Counted from the first letter of the stretch, positions 26,672 through 37,153 are shown. The stretch is 64,000 nt of DNA from Motilimonas cestriensis (GCF_021295315.1 NZ_JAIMJA010000020.1:1-64000); one strand, 5' to 3'. Made by a program: numbers and translations. Notes: generated by a model from the letters alone, not told the origin.

Positions 26672-28078
26672 GTGTTGAGTAAAAAATCTCAACCGCGCAC
26701 GGCTCCCGCTGCGTCAGCAAACACCCCGACCACCATTACGCCAGCCCAACCTAAAGAGGCTAAAGCGAATGTGCCAGTAGCCAGTAGTAATAGCACCGCT
26801 ATTCACCGCAGTGAGCACAGCATTTCACGTAATGATATTAGTGAAAATGCATTAAAAGTATTGTATCGCCTACATAAATCAGGCCACAAAGCTTACCTAG
26901 TCGGTGGCGGTGTTCGCGATCTATTACTCGGGTTAAAACCAAAAGACTTTGATATCGCAACCGATGCGACGCCAGAGCAAGTTAAAAAGCTGTTTAGAAA
27001 TTGCCGTTTAGTTGGCCGTCGTTTTCGCTTGGCGCATATTTTATTTGGTCGCGACATTATTGAAGTGGCGACCTTACGTGGTCATCATAGTGAAGAAGAA
27101 ACCGAAAAGAATACCTCTTCACAATCGCAAGAAGGCATGCTGCTGCGTGACAACGTATACGGCTCAATAGAAGAAGATGCCGAACGCCGTGATTTCACCG
27201 TAAATGCCCTTTACTATGACATTGCTGATTTTTCCTTGCGTGATTTTTGTCATGGCCTAGACGATCTTGAGTGTCGTCGTATTGAGTTAATTGGCGATCC
27301 GGAAACGCGCTATCGTGAAGACCCCGTGCGCATGCTTCGCGCCGTACGTTTTGCGGTTAAACTACAGATGGAAATTAGTGAACGCACCAAAGCGCCAATT
27401 TCAAAATTAGCACCGCTATTGAAAGATATTCCACCTGCACGTTTATTTGAAGAAAGCTTAAAACTGATGTTATCAGGCCAAGGTTTAGCGACTTACAAAA
27501 TGCTGCAGCAATACCAGCTATTACAACAGCTTTACCCGGTATCTTTCGTCAACGGGGACGATCCTAAATCAGAAGCATTGATCCATGCGGCACTGGCCAA
27601 TACCGATGAACGTATTCAAGCCGACAAACGCGTCACCCCAGCCTTCTTGTATGCCGCTATTCTATGGTATCCAGTAGAGCAAAAGACCCAAGAAATTCTA
27701 ACTGAAAGTGGTCTGCCATTTAACGACGCGTTTTTAATGGCGATGAACGAAGTGCTCGATTTCCAAGTGAAAAGTGTAGCCATCCCGAAACGCTTTACCT
27801 CGACCATGCGTGATATTTGGGTATTGCAAACGCGGATGTCAAAGCGTTATGGCAAACATGCTTACCGCATCTTCCATCATCCTAAATTTCGTGCTGCCTA
27901 CGACTTTTTGCAACTGCGTGCCGATAACGAAGGCGGAGAATTAGTTGAGCTGTTTGAATGGTGGACTGATTTCCAAGAGCAAGATGAAGACGGTAAGCGC
28001 TCGATGGTGGCTAAATTAAGTAAACCTGCGACTAAAAAACGTCGTTACTACAAAAAAAAGCCTAGGCCAGCGTCATAA
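26672..28078 (+). CDS. pcnB: Poly(A) polymerase I
   Basis: A 468-residue class-II nucleotidyltransferase that adds 3' poly(A) tails promoting RNA decay. Residues 1-50 are a low-complexity Ala/Thr/Ser leader. GGGVRD is at 78-83, the catalytic pair D92/D94 is in DFDIATDA, the RRDFTVNALYYD motif follows, and the C-terminus is basic (KKRRYYKKKPRP). The start is non-ATG: GTG at 26672, or TTG at 26675. Its stop overlaps the folK start in TAATG. Confidence 0.94.
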   Translation: MLSKKSQPRTAPAASANTPTTITPAQPKEAKANVPVASSNSTAIHRSEHSISRNDISENALKVLYRLHKSGHKAYLVGGGVRDLLLGLKPKDFDIATDATPEQVKKLFRNCRLVGRRFRLAHILFGRDIIEVATLRGHHSEEETEKNTSSQSQEGMLLRDNVYGSIEEDAERRDFTVNALYYDIADFSLRDFCHGLDDLECRRIELIGDPETRYREDPVRMLRAVRFAVKLQMEISERTKAPISKLAPLLKDIPPARLFEESLKLMLSGQGLATYKMLQQYQLLQQLYPVSFVNGDDPKSEALIHAALANTDERIQADKRVTPAFLYAAILWYPVEQKTQEILTESGLPFNDAFLMAMNEVLDFQVKSVAIPKRFTSTMRDIWVLQTRMSKRYGKHAYRIFHHPKFRAAYDFLQLRADNEGGELVELFEWWTDFQEQDEDGKRSMVAKLSKPATKKRRYYKKKPRPAS

Positions 28079-28578
28079 TGCCAAGCTCTACCACACTCTG
28101 CTACATCGCTCTGGGCAGTAACCAGGGCGATCCAGTTAATAAAGCACTGTCGGCAATCACCGTGCTCAAACAAACTGCTGAGTTGAACATTACAGCTGTG
28201 TCGAGCCTGTATCGCAGTGCGCCGATGGGGCCACAAGATCAGCCCGACTATATTAATGGCGTTATCGCCCTAGAAACCGCTCTTCCCCCCCTTGCGTTAC
28301 TGGATTTACTGCAAAAAATTGAATTAGAGCATGGCCGCGAACGTAAAGATGAACGCTGGGGTCCACGTACCTTAGATCTTGATATTCTGTTGTATGGTCA
28401 AGAAAACATTAATAACACGCGTTTAACTGTGCCGCACTATGGCATGAAACAGCGAGAGTTTGTAATATACCCCCTTTTAGAGATAGCACCGCAGCTTATG
28501 CTGCCTTGTGGTGCTAGTCTAATCAGCCTTGCTGCTCAATGTGACAGAAATGGCTTAGAAATCTATCAGGCCAGTTAG
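28078..28578 (+). CDS. folK: 6-hydroxymethyl-7,8-dihydropterin pyrophosphokinase
   Basis: A 166-residue folate-pathway enzyme that transfers pyrophosphate from ATP to the pterin alcohol. LGSNQGDP at the N-terminus, the DQPDYINGV segment and the ERWGPRTLDLDILLYG motif carry the metal and substrate residues. Translationally coupled to pcnB by the TAATG overlap and followed after 33 bases by panB. Confidence 0.95.
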   Translation: MPSSTTLCYIALGSNQGDPVNKALSAITVLKQTAELNITAVSSLYRSAPMGPQDQPDYINGVIALETALPPLALLDLLQKIELEHGRERKDERWGPRTLDLDILLYGQENINNTRLTVPHYGMKQREFVIYPLLEIAPQLMLPCGASLISLAAQCDRNGLEIYQAS

Positions 28579-28611
28579 CCTTTTATACTGGCTGACCGTA
28601 ATGGAGACAAG

Positions 28612-29406
28612 ATGAGTAAAATATCCGCATCCCGCCTATTGAAAATGAAGCAAGAGCAGCAAAAAATAACCTGTATTACTGCCTATGATGCCAGTTTTGC
28701 CAGCTTATTTGATCAAGTAGGCATTCAGGTATTGCTGATTGGCGACTCTTTAGGGATGGTACTTCAAGGCCATGATTCTACTTTACCTGTGACCATTGAC
28801 GATATTTGCTATCACACCCGCGCAGTCAAAGCCGGTGCAGAAAAAGCGTTAGTGATTGCAGACTTACCCTTTATGACGTACTCAAGCCCAGAGCAAACTT
28901 ATGCCAGTTCAGCGCAACTGATGCGTGCTGGAGCCCATATGGTTAAACTTGAGGGCGGACAATGGTTAACAGAAACCATTACAGGCTTAACCCAACGTGG
29001 CGTGCCTGTTTGTGGTCATTTAGGTCTCACACCGCAATCTGTCAACGTCTTTGGCGGTTATAAAGTCCAAGGGCGCGGTGAAGCGCAAGCCGAGCAACTG
29101 CTACAAGACGCATTAGCACTAGAAACAGCCGGTATACAATTATTAGTTCTTGAATGTGTACCCGTTCCTGTTGCAGAAAAAATTACTCAAGCACTGAGCA
29201 TCCCCGTTATTGGTATTGGTGCCGGTAATGTTACCGATGGACAAATTCTAGTCATGCATGATGCGTTTGGCATTTCAGCAGGCTTTTGCCCTAAGTTTTC
29301 AAAAAACTTTCTCACTGAAACCGGCGACATTAGAAAGGCCGTGGCCTTGTATAAAAGCCAAGTTGAAAGTGGTGAATTTCCCGCCCAAGAGCACAGTTTT
29401 TATTAG
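28612..29406 (+). CDS. panB: Ketopantoate hydroxymethyltransferase
   Basis: A 264-residue TIM-barrel enzyme making ketopantoate from 2-oxoisovalerate and methylenetetrahydrofolate, the first committed step to pantothenate. [26 protein letters not shown] and IGIGAGN are typical. The folate requirement fits its place directly after folK. It ends nine bases before panC. Confidence 0.96.
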   Translation: MSKISASRLLKMKQEQQKITCITAYDASFASLFDQVGIQVLLIGDSLGMVLQGHDSTLPVTIDDICYHTRAVKAGAEKALVIADLPFMTYSSPEQTYASSAQLMRAGAHMVKLEGGQWLTETITGLTQRGVPVCGHLGLTPQSVNVFGGYKVQGRGEAQAEQLLQDALALETAGIQLLVLECVPVPVAEKITQALSIPVIGIGAGNVTDGQILVMHDAFGISAGFCPKFSKNFLTETGDIRKAVALYKSQVESGEFPAQEHSFY

Positions 29407-29415
29407 GCATTAATA

Positions 29416-30270
29416 ATGGACATCACCCATAATATTGAGCAAATTCGCGCCACGGTAAAAGAGTGGCGTCAACAAGGGTTAAAGGTAGCGTTTGTCCCCA
29501 CTATGGGTAACCTTCATCAAGGCCACCTAACCTTGGTGAAAACCGCTAAGCAACATGCTGATAAGGTGGTGGTAAGCATTTTTGTTAATCCAATGCAGTT
29601 TGATAGTGCCACGGATTTACAAGCCTACCCACGAACCCTAGATCAAGATGCGCAATTATTAGTCGCCAATCACGCCGATTTACTCTTCACTCCGACGCCA
29701 GAGATTATTTATCCGCAAGGTATCGATAGTCACACTTATGTTCATGTGCCAGGTATTTCAGAGCTACTAGAGGGAGCCTTACGACCGGGCCACTTTCGTG
29801 GCGTTAGCACCGTAGTCACCAAGCTATTTAATATTGTGCAACCTGATGTGGCCTGTTTTGGCGAAAAAGATTTTCAGCAACTGGCACTGATCCGAAAAAT
29901 GACGACCGATCTTGCCTTGCCCATCGACATTATTAGTGTGCCTACAGTACGCGCCGAGTCAGGTTTAGCCCTTAGTTCGCGTAATGGCTACCTAACACCT
30001 GAAGAATTAGCACTCGCGCCCTATTTGCATCAAGTCATGCAAGCCATCGCAACTAAAATGGCTGCTGGTGAACGAGATGTCACATCGCTCGTAAATGAAT
30101 TTAGTAACCAACTCGATGCCAAAGGGTTTAAAACGGATCAAATTGATATTGTCGATGCTGAATCTTTACTGCCACTATCTGCCACCAGTCATACCGCGGT
30201 GATATTAATGGCGGCCTTTTTAGGCAAAGCGAGATTGATTGATAATCGCACAGTAAATTTGCACCCTTAA
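29416..30270 (+). CDS. panC: Pantothenate synthetase
   Basis: A 284-residue ATP-dependent ligase joining pantoate and beta-alanine. [14 protein letters not shown] holds the HIGH-like nucleotide site; VNPMQFD and [10 protein letters not shown] are family signatures, and SSRNGYL is the KMSKS-equivalent. Second gene of the pan cluster. Confidence 0.96.
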   Translation: MDITHNIEQIRATVKEWRQQGLKVAFVPTMGNLHQGHLTLVKTAKQHADKVVVSIFVNPMQFDSATDLQAYPRTLDQDAQLLVANHADLLFTPTPEIIYPQGIDSHTYVHVPGISELLEGALRPGHFRGVSTVVTKLFNIVQPDVACFGEKDFQQLALIRKMTTDLALPIDIISVPTVRAESGLALSSRNGYLTPEELALAPYLHQVMQAIATKMAAGERDVTSLVNEFSNQLDAKGFKTDQIDIVDAESLLPLSATSHTAVILMAAFLGKARLIDNRTVNLHP

Positions 30271-30342
30271 ACATTTTATTTTATATTTCACCGCTCAAAT
30301 AGCCCCTAGTTCATTTGAGCTGAATACGGAGAAGAAATTGCC

Positions 30343-30723
30343 ATGCAAAAGGTAATGTTAACAGGCAAACTGCACCAAGCGCGTATTACTCACGCAGAGC
30401 TTAATTATGAGGGCTCATGTGCCATCGACCAGGATTTTTTGGAAGCGGCCGGTATTCTTGAGTACGAAAAAATAGAAATATATAACATTGAAAACGGTGC
30501 GCGTTTTTCAACTTACGCCATCGTCGGTGAGCGTGGTTCGAAAATCATTTCAGTTAATGGCGCAGCAGCGCGCATGGCTGCAGTAGGCGATCGCGTGATC
30601 ATTTGTACCTACGCTTCAATGAATGATGCTGAAATCAAACAGCATAAACCAAGCTTAGTTTACCTTGATGCGCAAAATAACATTGTACGCACCAGTAAAG
30701 ACGTGCCGATCCAAGTCGCTTAA
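30343..30723 (+). CDS. panD: Aspartate 1-decarboxylase proenzyme
   Basis: A 126-residue pyruvoyl enzyme that makes beta-alanine from aspartate. The self-cleavage site G24-S25 in NYEGSCAI has the E. coli numbering; S25 becomes the pyruvoyl group. It follows panC by 72 bases and ends in a bidirectional terminator. Confidence 0.96.
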   Translation: MQKVMLTGKLHQARITHAELNYEGSCAIDQDFLEAAGILEYEKIEIYNIENGARFSTYAIVGERGSKIISVNGAAARMAAVGDRVIICTYASMNDAEIKQHKPSLVYLDAQNNIVRTSKDVPIQVA

Positions 30724-30749
30724 GCTAACCGCTTTCGCCACACATAAAA

Positions 30750-30777
30750 AAAGGACGAATTATCGTCCTTTTTTTAT
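30750..30777. terminator. Bidirectional terminator between panD and the TrmB-like gene
   Basis: AAGGACGA/TCGTCCTT stem with A run before and T run after, so it can serve the plus-strand panD and the minus-strand methyltransferase operon. Confidence 0.85.
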
Positions 30778-30790
30778 TGCCTGTGAAAAA

Positions 30791-31447
30791 TTACAAATTC
30801 AACTGCAAGCGCCACGAATCTTGGCCACTTGCCCAGTATTTTCGCTCAAATGGCGTGATTGCCTCATCACTTTGATATTGCTCGACCTTGGTATCAAAGC
30901 CTGCGATGGCTAACGATGCTGCAAATTCATCGACATAGGTTTGCCAATTGCTGCGCACCTCTAACTTACCACCGAGTTTGAGAATATAGGGAAAGACCGA
31001 GCTACCGTGCCAGCGACGTTGAAAGTGCTTTGCTTTTGGCCAAGGGTTTGGGTAGAGCAGGTAATGATGACTTAATTGCCAGCCCGCCTCTACCGCTAAA
31101 CGCCAAAAGTCATTCAAATCAACCTGCAGTAACACGGCATTGTCAGGTAGGCTGATAGGTGTTTTTGCCAAGCGATGGGCTGACTTATCTAAACCAATCA
31201 CCACCGCCTCTGGATGCAATTGTGCAATCTTCACCGTGCTTTCACCAACACCACAACATGAATCAAAAATAATGGGACGACTATCACCCGCTAGTTGCTT
31301 TGCTAACGTATTAAATGCAGCTAACGTATGCTCTTGATACGGTTTTTTAAAGTCTGTTGATAAATGTTTGCGCACCACAGTTTCAAGTTGCTCATTAAGC
31401 CCAACTTGATTTGAAATAACCTTGCGAGAATTACCCAATTCGTTCAA
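30791..31447 (-). CDS. TrmB-like SAM-dependent methyltransferase paralogue
   Basis: A 218-residue protein of the tRNA (guanine-46-N7) methyltransferase family. The SAM site is in FDSCCGVGESTVKIA, and the family's YPNPWPKAKH box is intact. The N- and C-termini differ from canonical TrmB, so this is probably the divergent paralogue seen in Alteromonadales/Vibrio with unknown substrate. It starts with TTG inside the stop codon of the ABC permease gene (TTGA), so it is translated with yadGH. Confidence 0.75.
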   Translation of the reverse strand: MNELGNSRKVISNQVGLNEQLETVVRKHLSTDFKKPYQEHTLAAFNTLAKQLAGDSRPIIFDSCCGVGESTVKIAQLHPEAVVIGLDKSAHRLAKTPISLPDNAVLLQVDLNDFWRLAVEAGWQLSHHYLLYPNPWPKAKHFQRRWHGSSVFPYILKLGGKLEVRSNWQTYVDEFAASLAIAGFDTKVEQYQSDEAITPFERKYWASGQDSWRLQLNL

Positions 31448-32217
31448 CTTCTTAACCCTATACCTTTGTTTACTAAATAATATGCGACGCTATAGAACAC
31501 AGCAATGAAGCTGCAAATCACTAACAATGAGACCCAAACTGATACGTCAGACACACCTAAGAAGCCGTAGCGAAAGGCATTAATCATGTACACAATCGGG
31601 TTTAGTTGAGACACCCCCTGCCAGAAATCGGGCAGCATACTAATAGAGTAAAATACGCCGCCTAAATAGGTTAGCGGAGTGAGTACAAACGTAGGGATGA
31701 TACTGATGTCATCAAAGCTCTTGGCAAATATGGCATTGATCAATCCGGCTAGAGAAAAGGTGATAGACGTCAATAACACTGTGACCACTAAAATAAATAA
31801 GTGGTGGATCTGTAAAGTAACAAAAAACTGCGAGATACAGGTGACAATCAGGCCAACCAATAGCCCACGAACCACGCCGCCACCGATGTAACCCAAAATC
31901 ATAATGTGATTTGGTACAGGCGCCACCAGCAACTCTTCCACATTACGCTGAAATTTAGCGCTATAAAATGAAGAAGCCACATTCGAGTATGAGTTAGTAA
32001 TTACCGACATCATAATTAAACCCGGTACAATGAAAGACATATAGCTCACGCCACCCATCTCACCAATGCGAGAGCCGATCAAGTTACCAAAAATAACGAA
32101 ATAAAGGCTCATAGTGATCGCAGGCGGCACTAAGGTTTGTACCCAAATACGTGTAAAACGATAGATTTCTTTAATTAAGATACTTTTAAAAGCAGTGAAA
32201 TACAGCTGACCTTTCAT
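31444..32217 (-). CDS. yadH: ABC-2 type permease (YadH-like)
   Basis: A 257-residue inner-membrane protein with six hydrophobic segments and the ABC-2 signature region around LEELLVAPVPNHIM (the longer start at 32250 overlaps the partner gene and is less likely). I chose ATG 32217, one base after the ATPase stop, giving E. coli YadH length (256 aa). It forms an exporter with the ATPase; substrate unknown. Confidence 0.88.
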   Translation of the reverse strand: MKGQLYFTAFKSILIKEIYRFTRIWVQTLVPPAITMSLYFVIFGNLIGSRIGEMGGVSYMSFIVPGLIMMSVITNSYSNVASSFYSAKFQRNVEELLVAPVPNHIMILGYIGGGVVRGLLVGLIVTCISQFFVTLQIHHLFILVVTVLLTSITFSLAGLINAIFAKSFDDISIIPTFVLTPLTYLGGVFYSISMLPDFWQGVSQLNPIVYMINAFRYGFLGVSDVSVWVSLLVICSFIAVFYSVAYYLVNKGIGLRS

Positions 32218-32218
32218 T

Positions 32219-33139
32219 TTAGTGACTTCCTTGTTGTACCAGTTCAACAAATAGCTCTTCCAGTCGATTACTCTTATTGCGCATACTCAGCACTTGCACC
32301 CCTAGTTCACTAAGTTTTGCAAAAGTGGCATTAAGACCTTCATCTTTCAGTACTTCTACTTCTAAAGTGTGCTCGTCGATGCGAGTAAACTCCGGCCCTA
32401 ACTGCAATTGCTCTGGCAAGGTACTGGTGTCGAGCACAAAAGTCTCTTTCGCAATACGCGCAAGCAAAGACTTCATGCTGGTATTTTCAATCAGCTCACC
32501 TTGATTAATGATGCCAATATTTCGACACAAGGTTTCGGCTTCTTCCAAGTAGTGAGTGGTTAACACTATGGTAATCCCCTCCTTATTTAGCTGCTGCAAG
32601 AAAACCCACATTGAGCGTCTTAGCTCAATGTCTACACCGGCGGTTGGCTCATCTAAAATCAGTAGTTTAGGCTGATGCATCAAGGCCCTTGCTATCATTA
32701 AACGACGCTTCATTCCCCCCGATAAGGTGCGACTTTGCTGTTTCCGTTTATCCCACAAATCTAACTGCTTTAAACAGATTTCAGCACGTTGCCACGCCTC
32801 TTTACGAGGTAAGCCATAATAGCCTGCTTGATTCACTAATATTTGTTCAACCGCTTCAAATTGATTGAAATTAAATTCCTGAGGTACTAAACCTATATGG
32901 CGTTTGGCATCTTCAAGGTGCGTGTCTATATCGTCACCAAATATTTTCACTTCGCCTGAAGTTTTATTCACGAGTGAACTTAAAATACCAATAGTTGTCG
33001 ATTTTCCTGCGCCATTAGGACCAAGCAACGCATAAAAATCACCTTGCTTGACTGTCAAACTAATTCCCTTTAAAGCCGTATTACCATCTTTATAAATTTT
33101 TATTAAATTTTTAATTTCAATTGCGTTCAACAAAGTCAT
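32219..33139 (-). CDS. yadG: ABC exporter ATPase (YadG-like)
   Basis: A 306-residue ATPase with Walker A GPNGAGKST, signature LSGGMKRRL, Walker B LLILDEPTAGVD and the C-terminal extension of the DrrA/YadG type. Near-identical length to E. coli YadG (308 aa). In E. coli this pair sits near hpt/can and the pan genes; here the can gene is absent. Confidence 0.92.
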   Translation of the reverse strand: MTLLNAIEIKNLIKIYKDGNTALKGISLTVKQGDFYALLGPNGAGKSTTIGILSSLVNKTSGEVKIFGDDIDTHLEDAKRHIGLVPQEFNFNQFEAVEQILVNQAGYYGLPRKEAWQRAEICLKQLDLWDKRKQQSRTLSGGMKRRLMIARALMHQPKLLILDEPTAGVDIELRRSMWVFLQQLNKEGITIVLTTHYLEEAETLCRNIGIINQGELIENTSMKSLLARIAKETFVLDTSTLPEQLQLGPEFTRIDEHTLEVEVLKDEGLNATFAKLSELGVQVLSMRNKSNRLEELFVELVQQGSH

Positions 33140-33208
33140 CCTTTTATTAATTATGACTGAATTAACACACCTCGATTTGAGCGGTTAAACCCTTATATAA
33201 TGGGCGTA

Positions 33209-33736
33209 TTATTCAGGTACTACTTTACCGATGAAAGGTAAATTTCTATATTTTTGCGCGTAATCGATGCCATAACCAACTACAAATTCATCAGGAATTG
33301 AAAAACCTACCCAATCAACCGGTACTTCAACCTGGCGACGAACCGGCTTGTCGAGTAGGGTACAGATAGTCAGAGATGCAGGATCACGCATCAGTAGCAT
33401 TTCACGAATTTTGTTTAAGGTAAAACCGGTGTCGATGATGTCTTCAACTATCACCACGTCTTTACCGCGGATTTCATCATCCAAGTCTTTTTTGATTTTT
33501 ACTTCACGTGAACTTTCCATTTTATTACCGTAACTTGATGCTGTCATAAAGTCTAATTGCACTGGCAAGTTTACTTTTCGACTTAAGTCAGCCAATAAAA
33601 TACAAGAGCCTCTCAACAAACCTATCATGACTAAGCATTCAGTATCTTTGTATTTTAATTCTATTTCTTTGGCCATTTCACTGACACGTTGTTGTACATC
33701 TTGCTCAGAGATTAAAACCTCTACTGAATGTTTCAT
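33209..33736 (-). CDS. hpt: Hypoxanthine phosphoribosyltransferase
   Basis: A 175-residue purine-salvage enzyme converting hypoxanthine and PRPP to IMP. The PRPP motif [11 protein letters not shown], the flexible-loop S-S-Y-G-N and the DFMTASSYG segment are present. Transcribed divergently from the LuxR/HapR-type regulator, the same gene pairing as in Vibrio. Confidence 0.95.
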   Translation of the reverse strand: MKHSVEVLISEQDVQQRVSEMAKEIELKYKDTECLVMIGLLRGSCILLADLSRKVNLPVQLDFMTASSYGNKMESSREVKIKKDLDDEIRGKDVVIVEDIIDTGFTLNKIREMLLMRDPASLTICTLLDKPVRRQVEVPVDWVGFSIPDEFVVGYGIDYAQKYRNLPFIGKVVPE

Positions 33737-33877
33737 AATCGATTCCTAAATATTGCTTTTTTAATAACAAGGTTAATAATAAATTAGTAACTAACAAAAC
33801 TCGGTCAGTTCAAACTCAAGTGGTGAATTATTCTGAGTTATACGTTTTTAATATACTGAAAATGTAATTTTACAGTC

Positions 33878-33894
33878 TATTGAGTGTACTAATA
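33878..33894. promoter_or_regulatory. Imperfect palindrome upstream of the HapR-like gene
   Basis: TATTGAGTGTACTAATA lies between hpt and the regulator, 83 bases before the start codon. It is nearly self-complementary (TATT-AGT/ACT-AATA) and of the size bound by HapR/LuxR-type dimers. It could be an autoregulatory operator; the match to the Vibrio consensus is partial, so this is only a suggestion. Confidence 0.3.
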
Positions 33895-33976
33895 TGGCCG
33901 TAAATGATAGTCTTCCGCCGTATAAAATAAAATTATATTTTCATAATAATAACAGCAGTAGACAGTAGACAATATC

Positions 33977-34597
33977 ATGGAACCACGCGCAGAATTTAGA
34001 CGCCGAACAAGATTGGCACCGGAAGCCCGCCGCAAACAGCTCATGGAATGTGCACTTGAAGTTTTCTCTAAACGAGGAATCGGACGTGCAGGCCATGCAG
34101 AAATTGCTGAGTTAGCTCAAGTATCAGTCGCCACGGTGTTTAACTATTTTAACACCCGAGAAGACCTAGTAAACGCTGTACTCACCGAAGTAGAGCTTTA
34201 CTTCAGAGGTATTGCCTCTGCCGCATTTGTGCAAAGTAAAGATCCGATGGAAACCATCCACGATTACATTGCCTTTGTAGTAGAAGCGGCTTATACCAAA
34301 CCCGATTATACGCACATTTGGTTAGAATGGAGTTCTTCAGTTCGTGAAGAAATCTGGCCTCGCTATCTCAAATTGCTAGCGCATAACACGGAATTAATGA
34401 AAAAAGTCATTAAGCCTGGGTTTGATAACAACACCTTTGAATGTAGCTTAACCGTCGATGAGTTCTGTCGTGCGTTAACAGGTTGTGGCTATATGATCAT
34501 TCAAATGATCAACCAGCCTAGCAATCCGTCGCAAGACAAAGTGATAGAGTTTGTTTATAACTATATCACCGCCATCTTACGGCCAACCGCTAAGTAA
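33977..34597 (+). CDS. TetR-family regulator of the LuxR/HapR/SmcR quorum-sensing type
   Basis: A 206-residue protein. The N-terminal region, RRRTRLAPEARRKQLMECAL then VFSKRGIGRAGHAEIAELAQ with VSVATVFNYFNTREDL, is close to V. harveyi LuxR and V. cholerae HapR throughout the helix-turn-helix. The ligand-binding half includes IWLEWSSSVREEIWP, also shared. In Vibrio this regulator acts at the end of the phosphorelay and small-RNA quorum cascade and lies next to hpt, as here. No luxO or qrr genes are visible in the window, so its input in this organism is open. Confidence 0.88.
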   Translation: MEPRAEFRRRTRLAPEARRKQLMECALEVFSKRGIGRAGHAEIAELAQVSVATVFNYFNTREDLVNAVLTEVELYFRGIASAAFVQSKDPMETIHDYIAFVVEAAYTKPDYTHIWLEWSSSVREEIWPRYLKLLAHNTELMKKVIKPGFDNNTFECSLTVDEFCRALTGCGYMIIQMINQPSNPSQDKVIEFVYNYITAILRPTAK

Positions 34598-34611
34598 TAA
34601 TAGATAATACA

Positions 34612-34637
34612 AAAGCTGCCTTGGCAGCTTTTTTTGG
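34612..34637. terminator. Bidirectional terminator between the HapR-like gene and ubiX
   Basis: AAAGCTGCC/GGCAGCTTT stem with a TT loop and T run; lies between convergent genes. Confidence 0.85.
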
Positions 34638-34658
34638 TCTTCAATATTAGCCCTTACA

Positions 34659-35276
34659 CTAATCCTCACAACCCCAGCGCTGACTAGCATTATTATCAAT
34701 GCCTAAATGGTCAAGAATTCGCGCCACCATAAAATCGAGCAACTCATCTATTGAACTTGGTTTATGATAAAAGCCTGGCGCTGCAGGCATAATAGTTACC
34801 CCCATTTGCGATAGGCTCAGCATATTTTGTAAATGTAGCGTCGAAAATGGCGTTTCGCGCGGCACCAATATTAACCGGCCTCGCTCTTTTAAAATCACAT
34901 CAGCCGCACGCTCGACTAAATTATCGGATAAGCCGTGAGCGATCGCTGCTAACGTGCCGCCACTACAGGGGCAAATCACCATGGTTTTTGGTGCGCCAGA
35001 GCCCGATGCGACGGGAGAAAACCAATCTTTCGATGCCCAGACCTTAATTTGTTCCGGCTGAGCTTGATGTTGCTCGGTTAAATGCGTCGCTAATGCCTCT
35101 GGCTCATCGGGCCATATTTCTTCTAACTCAGTTCGCACCACTATTTTGGCTGCATCTGACATTAAAAAATGCACTTGGTAACCCGCCCGAACTAAAGCAG
35201 ATAAGAGTCTGGTGCCATAAGCAGCACCAGAGGCACCGGTTAAGCCTAAGGTTAAGCTACCGTTAAATTGTCTCAC
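34659..35276 (-). CDS. ubiX: Flavin prenyltransferase UbiX
   Basis: A 205-residue flavoprotein that joins dimethylallyl phosphate to FMN, giving the prenyl-FMN cofactor of UbiD decarboxylases in ubiquinone synthesis. [36 protein letters not shown] and the LVPRETPFS block are diagnostic. GTG start overlapping the mpl stop (TAGTG), so the two are coupled. Confidence 0.95.
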   Translation of the reverse strand: MRQFNGSLTLGLTGASGAAYGTRLLSALVRAGYQVHFLMSDAAKIVVRTELEEIWPDEPEALATHLTEQHQAQPEQIKVWASKDWFSPVASGSGAPKTMVICPCSGGTLAAIAHGLSDNLVERAADVILKERGRLILVPRETPFSTLHLQNMLSLSQMGVTIMPAAPGFYHKPSSIDELLDFMVARILDHLGIDNNASQRWGCED

Positions 35277-36634
35277 TATAACTCCTCTCGCTGAGCCAGT
35301 CGCTCAATCAACCGCTGATGAATACCACCAAAACCACCATTACTCATGATTAATACGCTATCTCCTGATTTTACTTGCAACAGTATATGTTCAAGTAAGG
35401 CACTGAGATCAGATTCAATGATGGCGGGGGTATCACTATTACTAAAACATGCGGGTAATGACCAGTTAAGCCCTTCTGGCTGCAAGCAATAGATCATATC
35501 CGCGGTTTGTAATGACGTGACTAATTCATGTTGGTGAGTGCCCATTTTCATGGTGTTGGAGCGCGGCTCTAATACAGCTAGAATACGCCCTTTACCGACC
35601 TTAGCCCGCAGTCCTGCTAATGTTGTTTTGATTGCTGTGGGGTGATGGGCAAAATCATCATAAACCTTGATGCCGGCCACCTCGCCTTTTAGCTCCATTC
35701 GACGTTTGGCATTTTTAAACTCACCTAACGCCGCAATACTGTGTTCAGGCAGCACGCCAACATGTTTCGCTGCGGCAATGGTGGCTAACGCATTAGCAAT
35801 ATTATGATCTCCTAATAAAGACCAGCTCACGCGCCCTTGTAGTTGCTGTTGGTAAAAAACATCGAATACGGTGCCATCAGCAATCACCTTTTCCGCTGAC
35901 CAATCACCATTTAATGTTTGCAACTCACTCCAGCATCCTTGCTCTAATACTTGGTCAATGGCTGGTGTTTGGGTTGGATAAATGATTTGCCCTTGTTGCG
36001 GAACAAGACGGACAAGGTGATGGAACTGACGTTGAATAGCGGCGAGATCAGCAAAAATATCTGCATGATCAAATTCCAAGTTATTAATAATCAGCGTGCG
36101 TGGTTTGTAGTGAACGAACTTCGAACGCTTATCAAAGAAAGCACTGTCATATTCATCGGCTTCAATTACAAAAAACGGCGTTTCGCCCAACCGAGCAGAA
36201 ATGCCGAAATTTTCTGGCACACCGCCAATAAGGAAACCCGGTGCCATCCCCGCAAACTCTAATACCCAAGCTAACATACTGGAGGTAGAGGTTTTACCAT
36301 GAGTCCCCGATGCCGCTAGCACCCATTTATCTTTGAGCACAAATTCGTTCAGCCATTGCGGCCCAGAAATGTAAGGCAAGTTAAGATTAAGCATGGCTTC
36401 AACACAAGGGTTACCACGGCTCATGGCGTTACCAACGACAATCAAGTCTGGCGCGGGAGCCAGTTGAGAAGGATCGTACCCTTGAATTAATTCTATGCCT
36501 TGCTCTTCAAGTTGTGTACTCATGGGAGGATAAACGTTGGCGTCCGAGCCCGTTACCCGGTGCCCTAATTGCTTGGCCAAAATGGCTAAACCACCCATAA
36601 AGGTGCCGCAAATGCCTAGAATATGAATGTGCAT
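35276..36634 (-). CDS. mpl: UDP-N-acetylmuramate:L-Ala-gamma-D-Glu-mDap ligase
   Basis: A 452-residue Mur-ligase enzyme that reattaches recycled tripeptide to UDP-MurNAc. [14 protein letters not shown] is at the N-terminus, the ATP site is in [14 protein letters not shown], and [16 protein letters not shown] and [10 protein letters not shown] are typical of Mpl. First of the mpl-ubiX pair. Confidence 0.95.
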   Translation of the reverse strand: MHIHILGICGTFMGGLAILAKQLGHRVTGSDANVYPPMSTQLEEQGIELIQGYDPSQLAPAPDLIVVGNAMSRGNPCVEAMLNLNLPYISGPQWLNEFVLKDKWVLAASGTHGKTSTSSMLAWVLEFAGMAPGFLIGGVPENFGISARLGETPFFVIEADEYDSAFFDKRSKFVHYKPRTLIINNLEFDHADIFADLAAIQRQFHHLVRLVPQQGQIIYPTQTPAIDQVLEQGCWSELQTLNGDWSAEKVIADGTVFDVFYQQQLQGRVSWSLLGDHNIANALATIAAAKHVGVLPEHSIAALGEFKNAKRRMELKGEVAGIKVYDDFAHHPTAIKTTLAGLRAKVGKGRILAVLEPRSNTMKMGTHQHELVTSLQTADMIYCLQPEGLNWSLPACFSNSDTPAIIESDLSALLEHILLQVKSGDSVLIMSNGGFGGIHQRLIERLAQREEL

Positions 36635-36766
36635 ACTGCTCTCTCTGTATAATTTATTGAGCCCAGCAACGACTTAGGCTCCATTGAAAGCATGTTAACG
36701 TAACCACAAAACTAAGGCTAGAACACCCATAACTTAAACCGAGCTGGCGCACAGCCAAGTCAGCAC

Positions 36767-37153
36767 TTAATTAGGTTTTCTTTGCCCTTTTTTATTCCGG
36801 CTATGGCGTAATGGTGTAATTGGATTGGCCTGATCCATCTCTGCAGGCGGATCGATTGGCATAAACAATGGTTGCCCTATCCCTTGATAAGGTCTGTAAA
36901 ACAAGCCGTTACATTGATAAATCAACTGGGGTTTAGGCCAACTGATACAACCCGCAGGTAATTGGTATAGCCAATTCAGCCCTTGCTGATATTTAAGCTG
37001 CTCACGCCATTGGTTTTCTGCCAAAATTTGCTGCTTAAGCGCCCAAGGGTTAGGTTTTTGCTCTGTGCTTTTTTGCACTGTCACCGTGCCCGCTAACACC
37101 GGAAACAATGCCTGCAGACAGCAATAAATGAAGATCCATTGTTTGTATTTCAT
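36767..37153 (-). CDS. Hypothetical exported protein
   Basis: A 128-residue protein with an N-terminal signal peptide (IFIYCCLQALFPVLAG), then a tryptophan-, glutamine- and proline-rich domain with two cysteines (PAGCISWPKP ... IYQCNGLF) likely to form a disulfide. The C-terminus is basic (RHSRNKKGQRKPN). I do not recognise a family. It is divergent from another exported unknown across 173 bases, so the two may share a control region. Confidence 0.55.
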   Translation of the reverse strand: MKYKQWIFIYCCLQALFPVLAGTVTVQKSTEQKPNPWALKQQILAENQWREQLKYQQGLNWLYQLPAGCISWPKPQLIYQCNGLFYRPYQGIGQPLFMPIDPPAEMDQANPITPLRHSRNKKGQRKPN

